Shown here one piece after another: positions 26,956-35,366 of a stretch of DNA of 64,000 nucleotides. The stretch is from contig NZ_CP155071.1 of NCBI RefSeq assembly GCF_039621855.1, positions 2,914,001 to 2,978,000 on the forward strand. Direction: 5' to 3'. The notes below the pieces were generated by a model. It did no database searches, was not told the DNA's origin, and was given only the letters and a program-made list of their open reading frames with translations. Both the position numbers and the translations under genes were made by a program. This DNA comes from Erwinia sp. HDF1-3R. Its GTDB lineage: Bacteria > Pseudomonadota > Gammaproteobacteria > Enterobacterales > Enterobacteriaceae. Position 1 is the stretch's first letter; the number at the start of each line of letters is the position of its first letter.

Positions 26956-27274
26956 CGTCGTCGGCTCCAAATCGTTTATATAAGATGCCCGTAATGACAT
27001 TGCGAATTCTTTCCACCCCTGAGAAACCAATAATTCCTCCCACCAGCGTGGCCGCACTGTCTGGTAGCCCCAGATGCTCCAGTGAGCTACAGACGGCCAG
27101 GGTAAATACGCCACAAATGCAGGTGCTGGAAATTATTTTCCACCATGATTTGCCATCATAAATTCCCATAAAAAAAGCAATCAGCATTCCCGACAGGGCA
27201 GAGAAAAAGGTGGGCAAATATTCGACTATCCACTTTGCGCACTCTTCCAGAATAAAATTTATCGTGGAATTCAT
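26939..27274 (-). CDS. Holin (lambda/HP1-type phage holin family)
   Basis: A 111-residue membrane protein with three hydrophobic segments: FFSALSGMLIAFFMG, IISSTCICGVFTLAVC and SAATLVGGIIGFSG. A basic/acidic hydrophilic tail (RFGADDDENKR) follows. Size, topology, VERIRNVITGILYKRFG and the directly overlapping lysozyme gene identify it as a holin. It would form the inner-membrane lesion that lets the endolysin reach the wall. ATG 27274 follows GAGG. It lies 72 bp downstream of the chitin-active monooxygenase on the same transcript. Confidence 0.88.
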   Translation of the reverse strand: MNSTINFILEECAKWIVEYLPTFFSALSGMLIAFFMGIYDGKSWWKIISSTCICGVFTLAVCSSLEHLGLPDSAATLVGGIIGFSGVERIRNVITGILYKRFGADDDENKR

Positions 27275-27346
27275 CGCGGCCTCTGAACAGTCATACCGTT
27301 CTGGCCCGGTCAAAGGGCCAGAACGCGGAGTGATTACCGAAAAAAC

Positions 27347-28720
27347 CTATTTAATTTCCCGCCACAGCGTCGGTGCCAGACCGGGTGCCCACTCCGGCGA
27401 ATAGGCAATATGCGTTTGCAGGCAGGTCCAGTTACGCCCACCATGGGAAACGTTATCACCGGCATTGAAACGCCCACCCAGAATCCAGGCAGGATAAACG
27501 TTGCCCCCGCCTGTATCTTCATCAGCCAGCGTGGTGACGGCGAGGACATTACTGGGGACGGAGAGCTGGCCTTTGACGTCGAGTGCCGCCACAAAGTAGC
27601 GCAGCGAGGTTTCAGGCCGCAGACCGGCGTCGCTGTAGCTTTGCTGGGACAGGGGAACCCGTGCAATCTCATGGCCATCGCGATAAACGATATACTCCAG
27701 CAGCGCGTTGACGCTGGTGGAAGCGGTCCACATCAGATCTACCCGCGTTGACGTGACTGCCATGCTGTGCAGATGCGCCGGCGCAGTTGGCGGCGTATCC
27801 GGGAAGACGGTTCCACTGGTATCAACCGAAAGCGACTGGCTCTGGGCAGATTCCACCCCGGCCTGATTCACCGAAGAGACGGCATAGCGATAACGACTGT
27901 TCTGCTGGAGTTCGGTGTCCTTAAAGGTTAGCTGCGGACCGTTGTAAATCAGCTCGCCATCGCGATAGAGCCGATACGCTGCGGCTGCCGTTGATGAGGC
28001 ATTCCAGCTGAGGGTCACGCTGTCAGAGGTTATGTTATTCGCACGCAGCCCCGCAGGTGCCGCAGGGACTTCCTCACCGGGCTGACTATCGCCGGTGAAA
28101 TCCAGATCGATAACATGATAAAAAGCGTTACCGGTATTCGCCACTTCCCACACCGCCAATAGCACATGATAGCCCTGCCGCTGGGGAAGCATCACATCGT
28201 GAACCGTTGGCTCCGGCGGCGTAAGCGCTGCCCCGTGGCTCCAGTACGGTTGTTCGGTTAATTCAACCTTAAAGAAGGGCTGGCTTTCAAACTGCACGCG
28301 ACTGAGCGGTAGAGACGGGTCCCATCCCTCACGGGTGATAAAATAGTTCCAGCGTCGGGTGGTATGCACGGCGCTGTAAGCCCAGGATATTGTCAATAAT
28401 TCAGAAGAGAGGACTGCGTGTTTTTTCCAGTGGCTGCCCGGCGCATCGAGGAATTCAGCATTACCCTGATTGGCGCTGGCAATTTTACCGTCTTTGGGCG
28501 GGGTAGCGTTGGCTGAATCGGTTGATGCAACAACATCAGTCAGGCCCGACTGAACGGCAGGGAAAAATTTTCCCGCTTCGCGCTGATTCAGCTGACCGTT
28601 ATCGATCAACCCTTCCTCCCACGCGAACCAGGCACGGGATGCCGGTGAAAATACGTGGCCATGACGCGTATTGCCGTGCGATTTTGCGGTACTGATGATC
28701 GGTGTATTCGTATTAGACAT
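27347..28720 (-). CDS. Chitin-active lytic polysaccharide monooxygenase (AA10) with FnIII and CBM5/12 domains
   Basis: A 457-residue protein. Residues 20-210 are an AA10 domain starting HGHVFSPASRAW. Its copper 'histidine brace' would be His20 plus His119 (AYSAVHTTRRW), with the usual YHVIDLDFTG end. Two fibronectin-III-like domains follow (~218-305 and ~315-402), then a C-terminal CBM5/12 chitin-binding domain (YPAWILGGRFNAGDNVSHGGRNWTC...). It should oxidatively cleave chitin. Odd: His20 must become N-terminal for activity, but the 19 residues before it (MSNTNTPIISTAKSHGNTR) are polar and are not a Sec or Tat signal. It sits between chitinase and holin. Confidence 0.92.
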   Translation of the reverse strand: MSNTNTPIISTAKSHGNTRHGHVFSPASRAWFAWEEGLIDNGQLNQREAGKFFPAVQSGLTDVVASTDSANATPPKDGKIASANQGNAEFLDAPGSHWKKHAVLSSELLTISWAYSAVHTTRRWNYFITREGWDPSLPLSRVQFESQPFFKVELTEQPYWSHGAALTPPEPTVHDVMLPQRQGYHVLLAVWEVANTGNAFYHVIDLDFTGDSQPGEEVPAAPAGLRANNITSDSVTLSWNASSTAAAAYRLYRDGELIYNGPQLTFKDTELQQNSRYRYAVSSVNQAGVESAQSQSLSVDTSGTVFPDTPPTAPAHLHSMAVTSTRVDLMWTASTSVNALLEYIVYRDGHEIARVPLSQQSYSDAGLRPETSLRYFVAALDVKGQLSVPSNVLAVTTLADEDTGGGNVYPAWILGGRFNAGDNVSHGGRNWTCLQTHIAYSPEWAPGLAPTLWREIK

Positions 28721-28747
28721 AATTTTACCTTTCAGTTGAAATACGGC

Positions 28748-29995
28748 TCAGATCAGGTTCCAGAGCGAGTGGGCAAGATTCGGCTGCCAGAAACTATTGG
28801 ATTCATGCGGCATCACACAGAGGTAGTGCTGATGGTTCCAACTGACCCGGTCGTTATCCTGGTAGCGGATGCCTGCCTGCCACTGCGGCCAGTCTGGATC
28901 GGGCGTAGGATCGGGTGTTGGATCGGGCGTAGGGTCGGGTGTGGGATCGGGTGTGGGATCGGGTGTGGGATCGGGTGTTGGGTCGGGATTGGGTGCAGGA
29001 TCCGGTAGCGGGCCGGACAGATAGCCATAGCGCTTAATAAATTCACCACCGTAAGCCACGCCGGAACTTGAGTAGCCTTCATCCCAGTTGACCGACCAGG
29101 TCATTAAGCCCGCAATCGACAGACCGGCTAAATCAAGACGGCTGAGGGCGCGTGTAAGGTCACCCGCATCAGCAACATAGCCGGTTGCCGCAGCATCATT
29201 ATTCGCGGGCAGTCCAATAATAAATTTTTCCGGCGGGATCCTGATAAAATCTCCCTTACCGGTGACGAGGCTTTCCGTCAGATAATAGAGAAAATCCTCT
29301 TTTACACTGTCATTATCCTGCGCCAGATAGCCTAAACCGTTGACGGTCAGACCATCGGCTCCCTGGTTGTAAAACTGCGGTGCCACATAATCGTAATATC
29401 CTTCAAGCTGGTTGATATAAGGCACATAACTTCCGTTTCTGCGCAGGTAGGGGAATTCCGGTGCCATACTGATAATGAAATTCTTTCCCTGCCGACGAAA
29501 ATAATCTTTTACCTGCTTAAGTGCCGCCGGGATAACGATCTGATTATCCGCTCCAACGATCGCCGTCTGCTCAAGGTCAATATCAAGCCCATCAAAGCCA
29601 TACTGATTCGTCAGCGAGATAATACGGTCGATCAGGGCGCTTTCATCCGCCTTTCGCAGTGCGATATGCGCATCGGCTCCGCCTAACGAAATAAGGACTT
29701 TACGCCCCTGGGCATGCACAAGTTCAACCTGCTGGCGGAATTCCTCCGCGCTCCCTCTATAAGGTTTAAAGTCAGGAATATTATCGCTTCCCGGCAACAC
29801 CTTCATAAAGGCGACGGCAATTACGTTGTACTGAAGTGGCACCTGAGACAGCAGCATCTCACTGAAACGGCCACGCTGATAGCCGATGCCATCACCTGCC
29901 CCCCAGTTATGCCAGAAACCGATAATAACTTTATTTGCACTTTTAGATGCAGCAGGAGCGGTTGAATATGCCGACGCTCCAGTGGATTGATTCAT
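28748..29995 (-). CDS. GH18 chitinase with CBM5/12 domain, no signal peptide
   Basis: A 415-residue GH18 enzyme. It shows strand 3 ISLGG and the catalytic DGLDIDLE (residues 135-142, acid Glu142), with MAPEFPYLR, YVAPQFYNQ and MTWSVNWDE typical of the barrel. An acidic Pro-Asp-Pro-Thr linker joins it to a C-terminal CBM5/12 (WQAGIRYQDNDRVSWNHQHYLC). The N-terminus MNQSTGASAYSTAPAASKSANK has no hydrophobic signal, like Serratia ChiC, which leaves the cell through a holin/endolysin system. TGGAGG before the ATG is a strong ribosome site. It is the first gene of the chitinase-LPMO-holin-lysozyme unit. Confidence 0.93.
   Translation of the reverse strand: MNQSTGASAYSTAPAASKSANKVIIGFWHNWGAGDGIGYQRGRFSEMLLSQVPLQYNVIAVAFMKVLPGSDNIPDFKPYRGSAEEFRQQVELVHAQGRKVLISLGGADAHIALRKADESALIDRIISLTNQYGFDGLDIDLEQTAIVGADNQIVIPAALKQVKDYFRRQGKNFIISMAPEFPYLRRNGSYVPYINQLEGYYDYVAPQFYNQGADGLTVNGLGYLAQDNDSVKEDFLYYLTESLVTGKGDFIRIPPEKFIIGLPANNDAAATGYVADAGDLTRALSRLDLAGLSIAGLMTWSVNWDEGYSSSGVAYGGEFIKRYGYLSGPLPDPAPNPDPTPDPTPDPTPDPTPDPTPDPTPDPTPDPDWPQWQAGIRYQDNDRVSWNHQHYLCVMPHESNSFWQPNLAHSLWNLI
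28896..28979 (-). repeat. 12-bp coding tandem repeat (PDPT linker)
   Basis: Seven 12-bp units encode Pro-Asp-Pro-Thr repeats in the chitinase linker. The copies differ only at third positions. Copy number changes would only lengthen or shorten the linker. Confidence 0.93.
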
Positions 29996-30513
29996 AAAAC
30001 CTCCAGGTCAGTAACAGAGTGAATAAAAAATATTTTTTACCTATTAACAACAGGAAATGTATTTAGCAGCAGAGTAAAATTTTGCACATCCACCTGGAAA
30101 AGTATTACTCGCGGGGAGGGGGATTTTCAACTGCAATAATTTCACATATCATAAACATTAAAATATTAATTCATTCTTATTTGGTGGCAGCCCAGTCAGC
30201 AGAGGCTCCTGAAGCCAAATGCTAAATAAAAAAATTTCGTACTGGCGGATAAAAAAACAAAAATAGTTTCCATCCTAAATAAAAAGATATTAAGCAATAA
30301 ATTCTATCGGCTATGACGGATTTTTTATGCCAGGCCTGCTGACTGAGTGTTAATTATCAGCGAATGTATATCAGGATGAGGTGACTTTATTTAGCGTCAG
30401 TGCCCAAAAAATTTATGGCAAATAAAGATAAAAAAAACCACCGCGGCATACCTGCCCGGTGGCTGTGACGGCGCGCAACAGACGCTGCTGACGTGAGACC
30501 AGCGTTCAGTGGC
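29996..30513. other. Intergenic region upstream of the chitinase cassette
   Basis: About 520 bp, strongly AT-rich from 30000 to 30430, with no supported gene. It should contain the promoter of the chitin cassette at the low end, and at the high end the terminator of the SDR gene. No repeat or RNA gene was recognised. Confidence 0.5.
30431..30462 (-). terminator. Rho-independent terminator of the SDR gene
   Basis: Read on the minus strand, CCACCG...CGGTGG-type arms form a GC-rich hairpin (30438-30462), followed directly by seven T residues. It lies 50 bp beyond the stop of the short-chain dehydrogenase gene. Confidence 0.8.
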
Positions 30514-31359
30514 TTATTTCGGGAAGTCCGTACCGACCGACATCTCTTTCCAGTCTTCTATTTCTTTCAGACGCGACTGAAGCTTCGTGGTCACCGCATC
30601 ATGACCCCATGCGCCCATGACCAGATGGCGCGGCGGATTTTCCGCTTCGGTCAGGGCAATCATCGCCTGAGCAGCGCGGACCGGGTCGCCCGGCTGCTTG
30701 CCGCTGCCTTCAGAGGTGCCTTTCAAGCGCACGCCTGCCGTTTCGGCATAGTCAGCGAGGGTATTCGGCGTCTGGCGCAGCGAGCGACCCGCCCAGTCGG
30801 TACGGAATGGCCCCGGCTCCACGCAGGTGACGGCAATACCCAGCGGGCCTACTTCCGCCAGCAGGGCATCTGACCAGCCTTCAACAGCGTGTTTGCTGGC
30901 GGAGTAGTAGCCCGAACCGGGGAAGCCGATCTGTCCGGCGACGGAGGTAATGTTAATAATGTGGCCGCTTTTCGCCTTGCGCAGGACGGGCAGCACCGCG
31001 CGGGTCATCGCAAACAGGCCAAATACGTTGGCGTCAAACTGCGCGCGAATTTCATGTTCCTCGCCCTCTTCCACCGAGGACTGATAGCCATACCCGGCGT
31101 TATTAACCAGCACGTCGATAGTGCCGAACTTATCAACGGCAGCCTTAACTGCCTGCTCAATCCCGGCACTGTCGGTGACGTCCAGCGAGACGGCCAGCGC
31201 ACGATCTTCCACACCGGAAACCAGATCGCTGACCTTCGCTTTATCGCGGGCGGTGACCACGACGTTGAAGCCTTTTTTCAGCACTTCTTTTGCCAGTTCG
31301 CGGCCGAAGCCGGTGGAACAACCGGTAATAAACCAGACGGGATGGGTGTTTGTGATCAT
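30514..31359 (-). CDS. Short-chain dehydrogenase/reductase
   Basis: A 281-residue classical SDR. It has the cofactor motif TGCSTGFGRELA, NNAG in VLVNNAGYGYQSS, the catalytic Ser of ITSVAG and the YYSASK Tyr-Lys pair. The PGPFRTDWAGRSL region after the active site is typical of the retinol/17-beta-HSD-like SDRs often annotated only as oxidoreductases. It should be NAD(P)-dependent; the substrate is unknown. It follows the ThDP enzyme by 40 bp in the same direction and is closed by a terminator. Confidence 0.88.
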   Translation of the reverse strand: MITNTHPVWFITGCSTGFGRELAKEVLKKGFNVVVTARDKAKVSDLVSGVEDRALAVSLDVTDSAGIEQAVKAAVDKFGTIDVLVNNAGYGYQSSVEEGEEHEIRAQFDANVFGLFAMTRAVLPVLRKAKSGHIINITSVAGQIGFPGSGYYSASKHAVEGWSDALLAEVGPLGIAVTCVEPGPFRTDWAGRSLRQTPNTLADYAETAGVRLKGTSEGSGKQPGDPVRAAQAMIALTEAENPPRHLVMGAWGHDAVTTKLQSRLKEIEDWKEMSVGTDFPK

Positions 31360-31399
31360 GGGATATCCTCAATTAATATGATTGTGCGTAAATGGTACA

Positions 31400-33193
31400 T
31401 CACGATTTACCCGGTATAACCTGATTGAGCAGCTGGCTGGCGGTATCTGCCAGCACCCTGCCCGCGCCGCGATCGCCTTTTACCATCGACGCCATAAAGG
31501 CCTTTGCCTGCTTCAGGGTGATATGCGGCGGCAGCGGTGCCACCTCCGGATCGGTTTTCACTTCCAGCACCACCGGACGGTCTGCGGCCAGCGCCTCCGC
31601 CCATGCCGCGCCTAGCTGCTCCGGATCGTCCACGAAAATCCCCTTAAGCCCCAGAGATTCAGCAAACTGAGCGTAATGCACGTCAGGAAGCTGCTGCGAC
31701 GCGGCGAAACGCGGATTGCCCTCCATCACCCGCTGCTCCCAGGTGACCTGATTGAGATCCTGATTGTTGAATACGCAGACCACCAGCTGCGGCGTGGCCC
31801 ACTGCTGCCAGTATTTCTGAATGGTGATAAGCTCGGCCATATTATTCATCTGCATCGCCCCGTCGCCCACCAGCGCTATCACCGGCTTTTCAGGCTCGGC
31901 AAACTTGGCCGCAATGGCGTAGGGTACCGCCGCCCCCATGCAGGCCAGTCCCCCGGACAGGCTGGCGCGCTGGCCCTGCTTCACGCGATAGTCCCGGGCG
32001 AACCAGTTCGCACAGGAGCCGGAGTCAGAGGTCACGATGGCGTTGTCCGGCAGCAGCGGCGACATCTCCCACACCACGCGCTGTGGATTCACCGGGCTGG
32101 CAGACGCCATGGCCCGCTCCTCCATCACCTTCCACCATGCCTGTACCTGTACGGCGATATCCTCCTGCCAGCTGCGATCCGTCTTTTGCTCAAGCAGCGG
32201 CAGCAGCGCGCGCAGCGTTTCGGCCGCGTCACCGTGCAGGTTCACCTCCGTCGGATAGCGCAGCCCGAGCATCGCCGGGTCGATATCAATCTGCACGCCG
32301 CGCGCCTGTCCCTCTTCGGGCAGGAATTCGGTCCAGGGGAAGCCGGAACCGATCATCAGCAGCGTATCGCAGGACTTCATCATCTCCGCCGAGGGTTGCG
32401 TGCCGAGCAGCCCCACCGCGCCGGTGACAAAAGGCGCATCGTCGGGTAACACGTCCTTGCCCAGCAGCGCCTTCGCCACGCCTGCGCCGAGCAGGTTTGC
32501 CGCCTGCACCACCTCGACCGCCGCCCCGCGTGCGCCTGCGCCAATCAGTATCGCCACGCGCTTACCGGCATTCAGCACCTCTGCGGCACGCTGTAGGTCT
32601 TCCGGGTAGGGAATGACGCGCGGGCGCTGATAGCCCACCGCCGAGTGGGTAAAGCCGTGGGCGTGGGCGGGTTCTTCCCAGGGTTCATCCTGCACGTCCT
32701 TAGGAATAATCAATACCGCTACGCCATTTTGCGCTTTCGCCAGGCGCACGCCGCGATCGACCAGATGACGCAGCTGTGAGGGCGTGGCGGTCTCCTGCAC
32801 AAAACTGGCCACGTCGGAAAATACCCGATCGAGGTTCAGTTCCTGCTGATAGCTGGAGCCCCTTGCGGTGGTTTCAGCCTGTCCGGCGATGGCCAGCACC
32901 GGCGCATGATCCATTTTCGCATCGTACAAACCGGTCAGCAGATGCGTGGCGCCCGGTCCACCGGTCGAGAGGCAAACGCCCATTTCGCCAGTAAACTTGG
33001 CGTGGCCGACCGCCATAAAGGCCGCCATCTCCTCATGTCGCACCTGGATAAACTCTATCCCTTCACCGCGTTTTTCTGCCCTTTGCAGCGCGCCCAGCAC
33101 GCCGTTGATGCCGTCGCCAGGATAGCCATAAATACGCGTCACGCCCCAGGCTTTGAGGCGCTCAACGAAGAAGTCACTGGTTTTTTTGCTCAT
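31400..33193 (-). CDS. Thiamine-diphosphate enzyme, pyruvate oxidase/acetolactate synthase-like
   Basis: A 597-residue three-domain ThDP enzyme. The N-terminal PYR domain has YGYPGDGINGVLGAL and the cofactor-activating Glu in VRHEEMAAFMAVGHAKFTG. The central domain has VLIGAGARGAAVEV. The PP domain has the ThDP/Mg motif VGDGAMQMNNMAELITIQKYW...FNNQDLN. The sequence style matches PoxB/YdaP-like pyruvate oxidases, which decarboxylate pyruvate to acetate with FAD, more than true acetolactate synthases. It lacks the PoxB membrane-binding C-terminal helix pattern as far as I can see. Expressed with the downstream SDR; the reaction is not certain. Confidence 0.85.
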   Translation of the reverse strand: MSKKTSDFFVERLKAWGVTRIYGYPGDGINGVLGALQRAEKRGEGIEFIQVRHEEMAAFMAVGHAKFTGEMGVCLSTGGPGATHLLTGLYDAKMDHAPVLAIAGQAETTARGSSYQQELNLDRVFSDVASFVQETATPSQLRHLVDRGVRLAKAQNGVAVLIIPKDVQDEPWEEPAHAHGFTHSAVGYQRPRVIPYPEDLQRAAEVLNAGKRVAILIGAGARGAAVEVVQAANLLGAGVAKALLGKDVLPDDAPFVTGAVGLLGTQPSAEMMKSCDTLLMIGSGFPWTEFLPEEGQARGVQIDIDPAMLGLRYPTEVNLHGDAAETLRALLPLLEQKTDRSWQEDIAVQVQAWWKVMEERAMASASPVNPQRVVWEMSPLLPDNAIVTSDSGSCANWFARDYRVKQGQRASLSGGLACMGAAVPYAIAAKFAEPEKPVIALVGDGAMQMNNMAELITIQKYWQQWATPQLVVCVFNNQDLNQVTWEQRVMEGNPRFAASQQLPDVHYAQFAESLGLKGIFVDDPEQLGAAWAEALAADRPVVLEVKTDPEVAPLPPHITLKQAKAFMASMVKGDRGAGRVLADTASQLLNQVIPGKS

Positions 33194-33286
33194 TATTAGC
33201 CTCGTGTTTTTTTAGCACAGGCTGTTAATGATAGTAGAGTCACCCCGACGCGCTGCGATATCCGCTCCGGCGCGCAAAGGTTAGGG

Positions 33287-33793
33287 TCAGTATTCGACCT
33301 GGGTATGACGGGAAATAAGCGAGCGCAGCGGCACGCTGCTTTTAATAATCGGAGATTTGATCACAATGTAGCTGAAGTACTTATCAATACCGACTTTGGC
33401 ATCCAGCAGCCCTTCTATCACTTCCTGGTAGTGCTCAATACTGCGGGTAATAAAGCGCAGCAGATAGTCATAGCCGCCGGTGATCAGGTGGCACTCCATC
33501 AGCTCATCTACCTCACTCAGCGCCGCTTCAAAGCGCATAAAGTCTTCGCGACGATGGCCGGCCAGCGTAACTTCGGTAAATACGGTGACCGAGTCGGTAA
33601 TTTTGGTCAGATTGATATGCGCCTCATAGCCGGTAATAAAACCGGCCATTTCCAGGCGCTTTACGCGCTGCAGGCAGGGGCTGGGAGAAAGGCCGACGGC
33701 ATCGGCGAGATTGACGTTGCTGATGCGGCCATCTTTCTGTAGCTGCACCAGAATATTGATGTCAATGCGGTCGAGTTTCATTAAACCGTTCAT
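33287..33793 (-). CDS. Lrp/AsnC-family transcriptional regulator
   Basis: A 168-residue regulator with the AsnC helix-turn-helix: LDRIDINILVQLQKDGRISNVNLADAVGLSPSPCLQRVKRLE. The RAM effector domain follows (ECHLITGGYDYLLRF). Lrp-type regulators sense amino acids. It sits between gabT and the ThDP enzyme, 138 bp downstream of the gabT stop, so it may sense an amino acid of the adjacent GABA/amine catabolic cluster. M1 or M5 could be the start. Confidence 0.88.
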   Translation of the reverse strand: MNGLMKLDRIDINILVQLQKDGRISNVNLADAVGLSPSPCLQRVKRLEMAGFITGYEAHINLTKITDSVTVFTEVTLAGHRREDFMRFEAALSEVDELMECHLITGGYDYLLRFITRSIEHYQEVIEGLLDAKVGIDKYFSYIVIKSPIIKSSVPLRSLISRHTQVEY

Positions 33794-33931
33794 AGCACCC
33801 TCAATGTAGCAACATTGTTAACCGATACGATGGTATAGCATGCTTTCCGCCAGCCGCGCCAGCGTTTTACCGCGCGGCGCGGGCGTCGCCCCTTGCCTGT
33901 AATCCCTTATAAATCAACAAACAGAGAGGAT

Positions 33932-35248
33932 TCAGCCCAGCCTGCCGGTGGCGCGGGCCAGCGCAATATCAACGATATGCAGCGCCTCTTCCAGCTGAGA
34001 ATCACTGGTGACCAGCGGGGCCAGGAAGCGGATGGTATTGCGCTGCACGCCACATTTTATCAGCAGCAGTCCCTCCTCACAGGCGCAGTCGAGGATCTTC
34101 TGCGTCAGAGCCGCATCAGGCTGACCGCTTTCGACGTCAATAATCTCTATCGCCCGCATAAAGCCGATGCCTCGCACGTCACCAATGCAGGCATACTTTT
34201 CTGCCAGCTGATGCAGCCGGGCGTTAAGCTGTTCACCCAGCTGACTGGCCCGCGCCAGCAGGTCGCCCTGCTCCAGCAGATCCATTACCGCCAGCGAGGC
34301 CGCGCAGGCCAGCGCATTACCGCCATAGGTGCCGCCCAGTCCGCCGGGCAGCGGCGCGTCCATGATTTCCGCCCTGCCCACGACGCCGGATATCGGCAGG
34401 CCGCCGCCGAGGCTCTTGGCTACGGTTATCAGATCGGGCAGGATGCCGGTATGCTGGAAGCCGAACATTTTGCCGGTGCGGCCAAAACCGGTTTGCACCT
34501 CATCGCAAATCAGCAGTATGCCGTGACGCTGGGTAATTTCCCGCAGCGCCTGCATAAACGCCGGAGAGGCAGGCAGGAAACCGCCGTCGCCCTGTACCGG
34601 CTCGATAATGATCGCCGCCACGCGATCCGGACTGATTTGTACCGCAAACAGCGTATCCAGCGCCGCAAGGCAGGCCTGCTCGCTGATGTGATGGAAGGGA
34701 TTAGGGAAAGGCACGCGGTAGATGTCGCCGGGAAAAGGCCCGAAATTTTGCTTATAGGGCTGGCTCATGCCGGTCAGGGTACAGCCCAGCAGCGTCCTGC
34801 CATGAAATGCGCCGTCAAAGGCGATAATGCCGGGGCGGTTACTCCATGCGCGGGCGATTTTCACCGCATTCTCGACCGCTTCTGCCCCGCTGGTAAACAG
34901 CACGCTTTTGAACGCCTCGCCATTACCGACGGCCTGATTCAGCCGCGTCGCCAGTTCGATATAGCCCGGATAGGCTGCGACCTGAAAGCAGGCGTGAGAG
35001 ACCTGTTGCAGCTGATCGCTGACCGCCTGCACCACCGCCGGATGGTTATGTCCGACGTTTAACACGCCGATCCCGGCAACAAAATCCAGATAGCGGTTCC
35101 CCTCCACGTCCCACACTTCCGACCCTTTGCCCTTTGCTATCACCACCGGATGCGCCGTGACCACCCCGCGCGGAACCTGCTCCTGCCGTTTATCCAGCAG
35201 CAGGGCGTTATCAGAAAATGTCTGCTGCTCAGCCAGTAAATTGTGCAT
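33932..35248 (-). CDS. gabT: 4-aminobutyrate aminotransferase
   Basis: A 438-residue PLP-dependent class III aminotransferase. It has FTSGAEAVENAVKIAR, GAFHGRTLLG, ICDEVQTGFGRTGKMFGFQH and the PLP lysine in VAKSLGGGLP. N-terminus and length match GabT/PuuE. It transfers the amino group of GABA to 2-oxoglutarate, giving succinic semialdehyde, which the nearby GabD would oxidise to succinate. The ribosome site is a purine run (GAGGAAGAGAG) directly before ATG. It ends a long minus-strand catabolic gene run. Confidence 0.9.
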   Translation of the reverse strand: MHNLLAEQQTFSDNALLLDKRQEQVPRGVVTAHPVVIAKGKGSEVWDVEGNRYLDFVAGIGVLNVGHNHPAVVQAVSDQLQQVSHACFQVAAYPGYIELATRLNQAVGNGEAFKSVLFTSGAEAVENAVKIARAWSNRPGIIAFDGAFHGRTLLGCTLTGMSQPYKQNFGPFPGDIYRVPFPNPFHHISEQACLAALDTLFAVQISPDRVAAIIIEPVQGDGGFLPASPAFMQALREITQRHGILLICDEVQTGFGRTGKMFGFQHTGILPDLITVAKSLGGGLPISGVVGRAEIMDAPLPGGLGGTYGGNALACAASLAVMDLLEQGDLLARASQLGEQLNARLHQLAEKYACIGDVRGIGFMRAIEIIDVESGQPDAALTQKILDCACEEGLLLIKCGVQRNTIRFLAPLVTSDSQLEEALHIVDIALARATGRLG

Positions 35249-35366
35249 CTCTCTTCCTCATCGCATGTCGTTATGGGGTTAAGTATCGCAATAAACTTTT
35301 TTGTCCCGCTGCTGTACTGCGCGCGACAGCAGCATTACCTGTTGAAATGGGGAGCGAAACAGCGCA

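Noticed and set aside
26518-27274. Prophage remnant
   Set aside because: Holin and lysozyme alone are present; no integrase, capsid, tail or regulator genes are nearby, and the neighbours are chitin-active enzymes.
28655-29008. Plus-strand ORF with GCGIG/VGIG repeats
   Set aside because: It is the antisense translation of the chitinase PDPT linker repeat.
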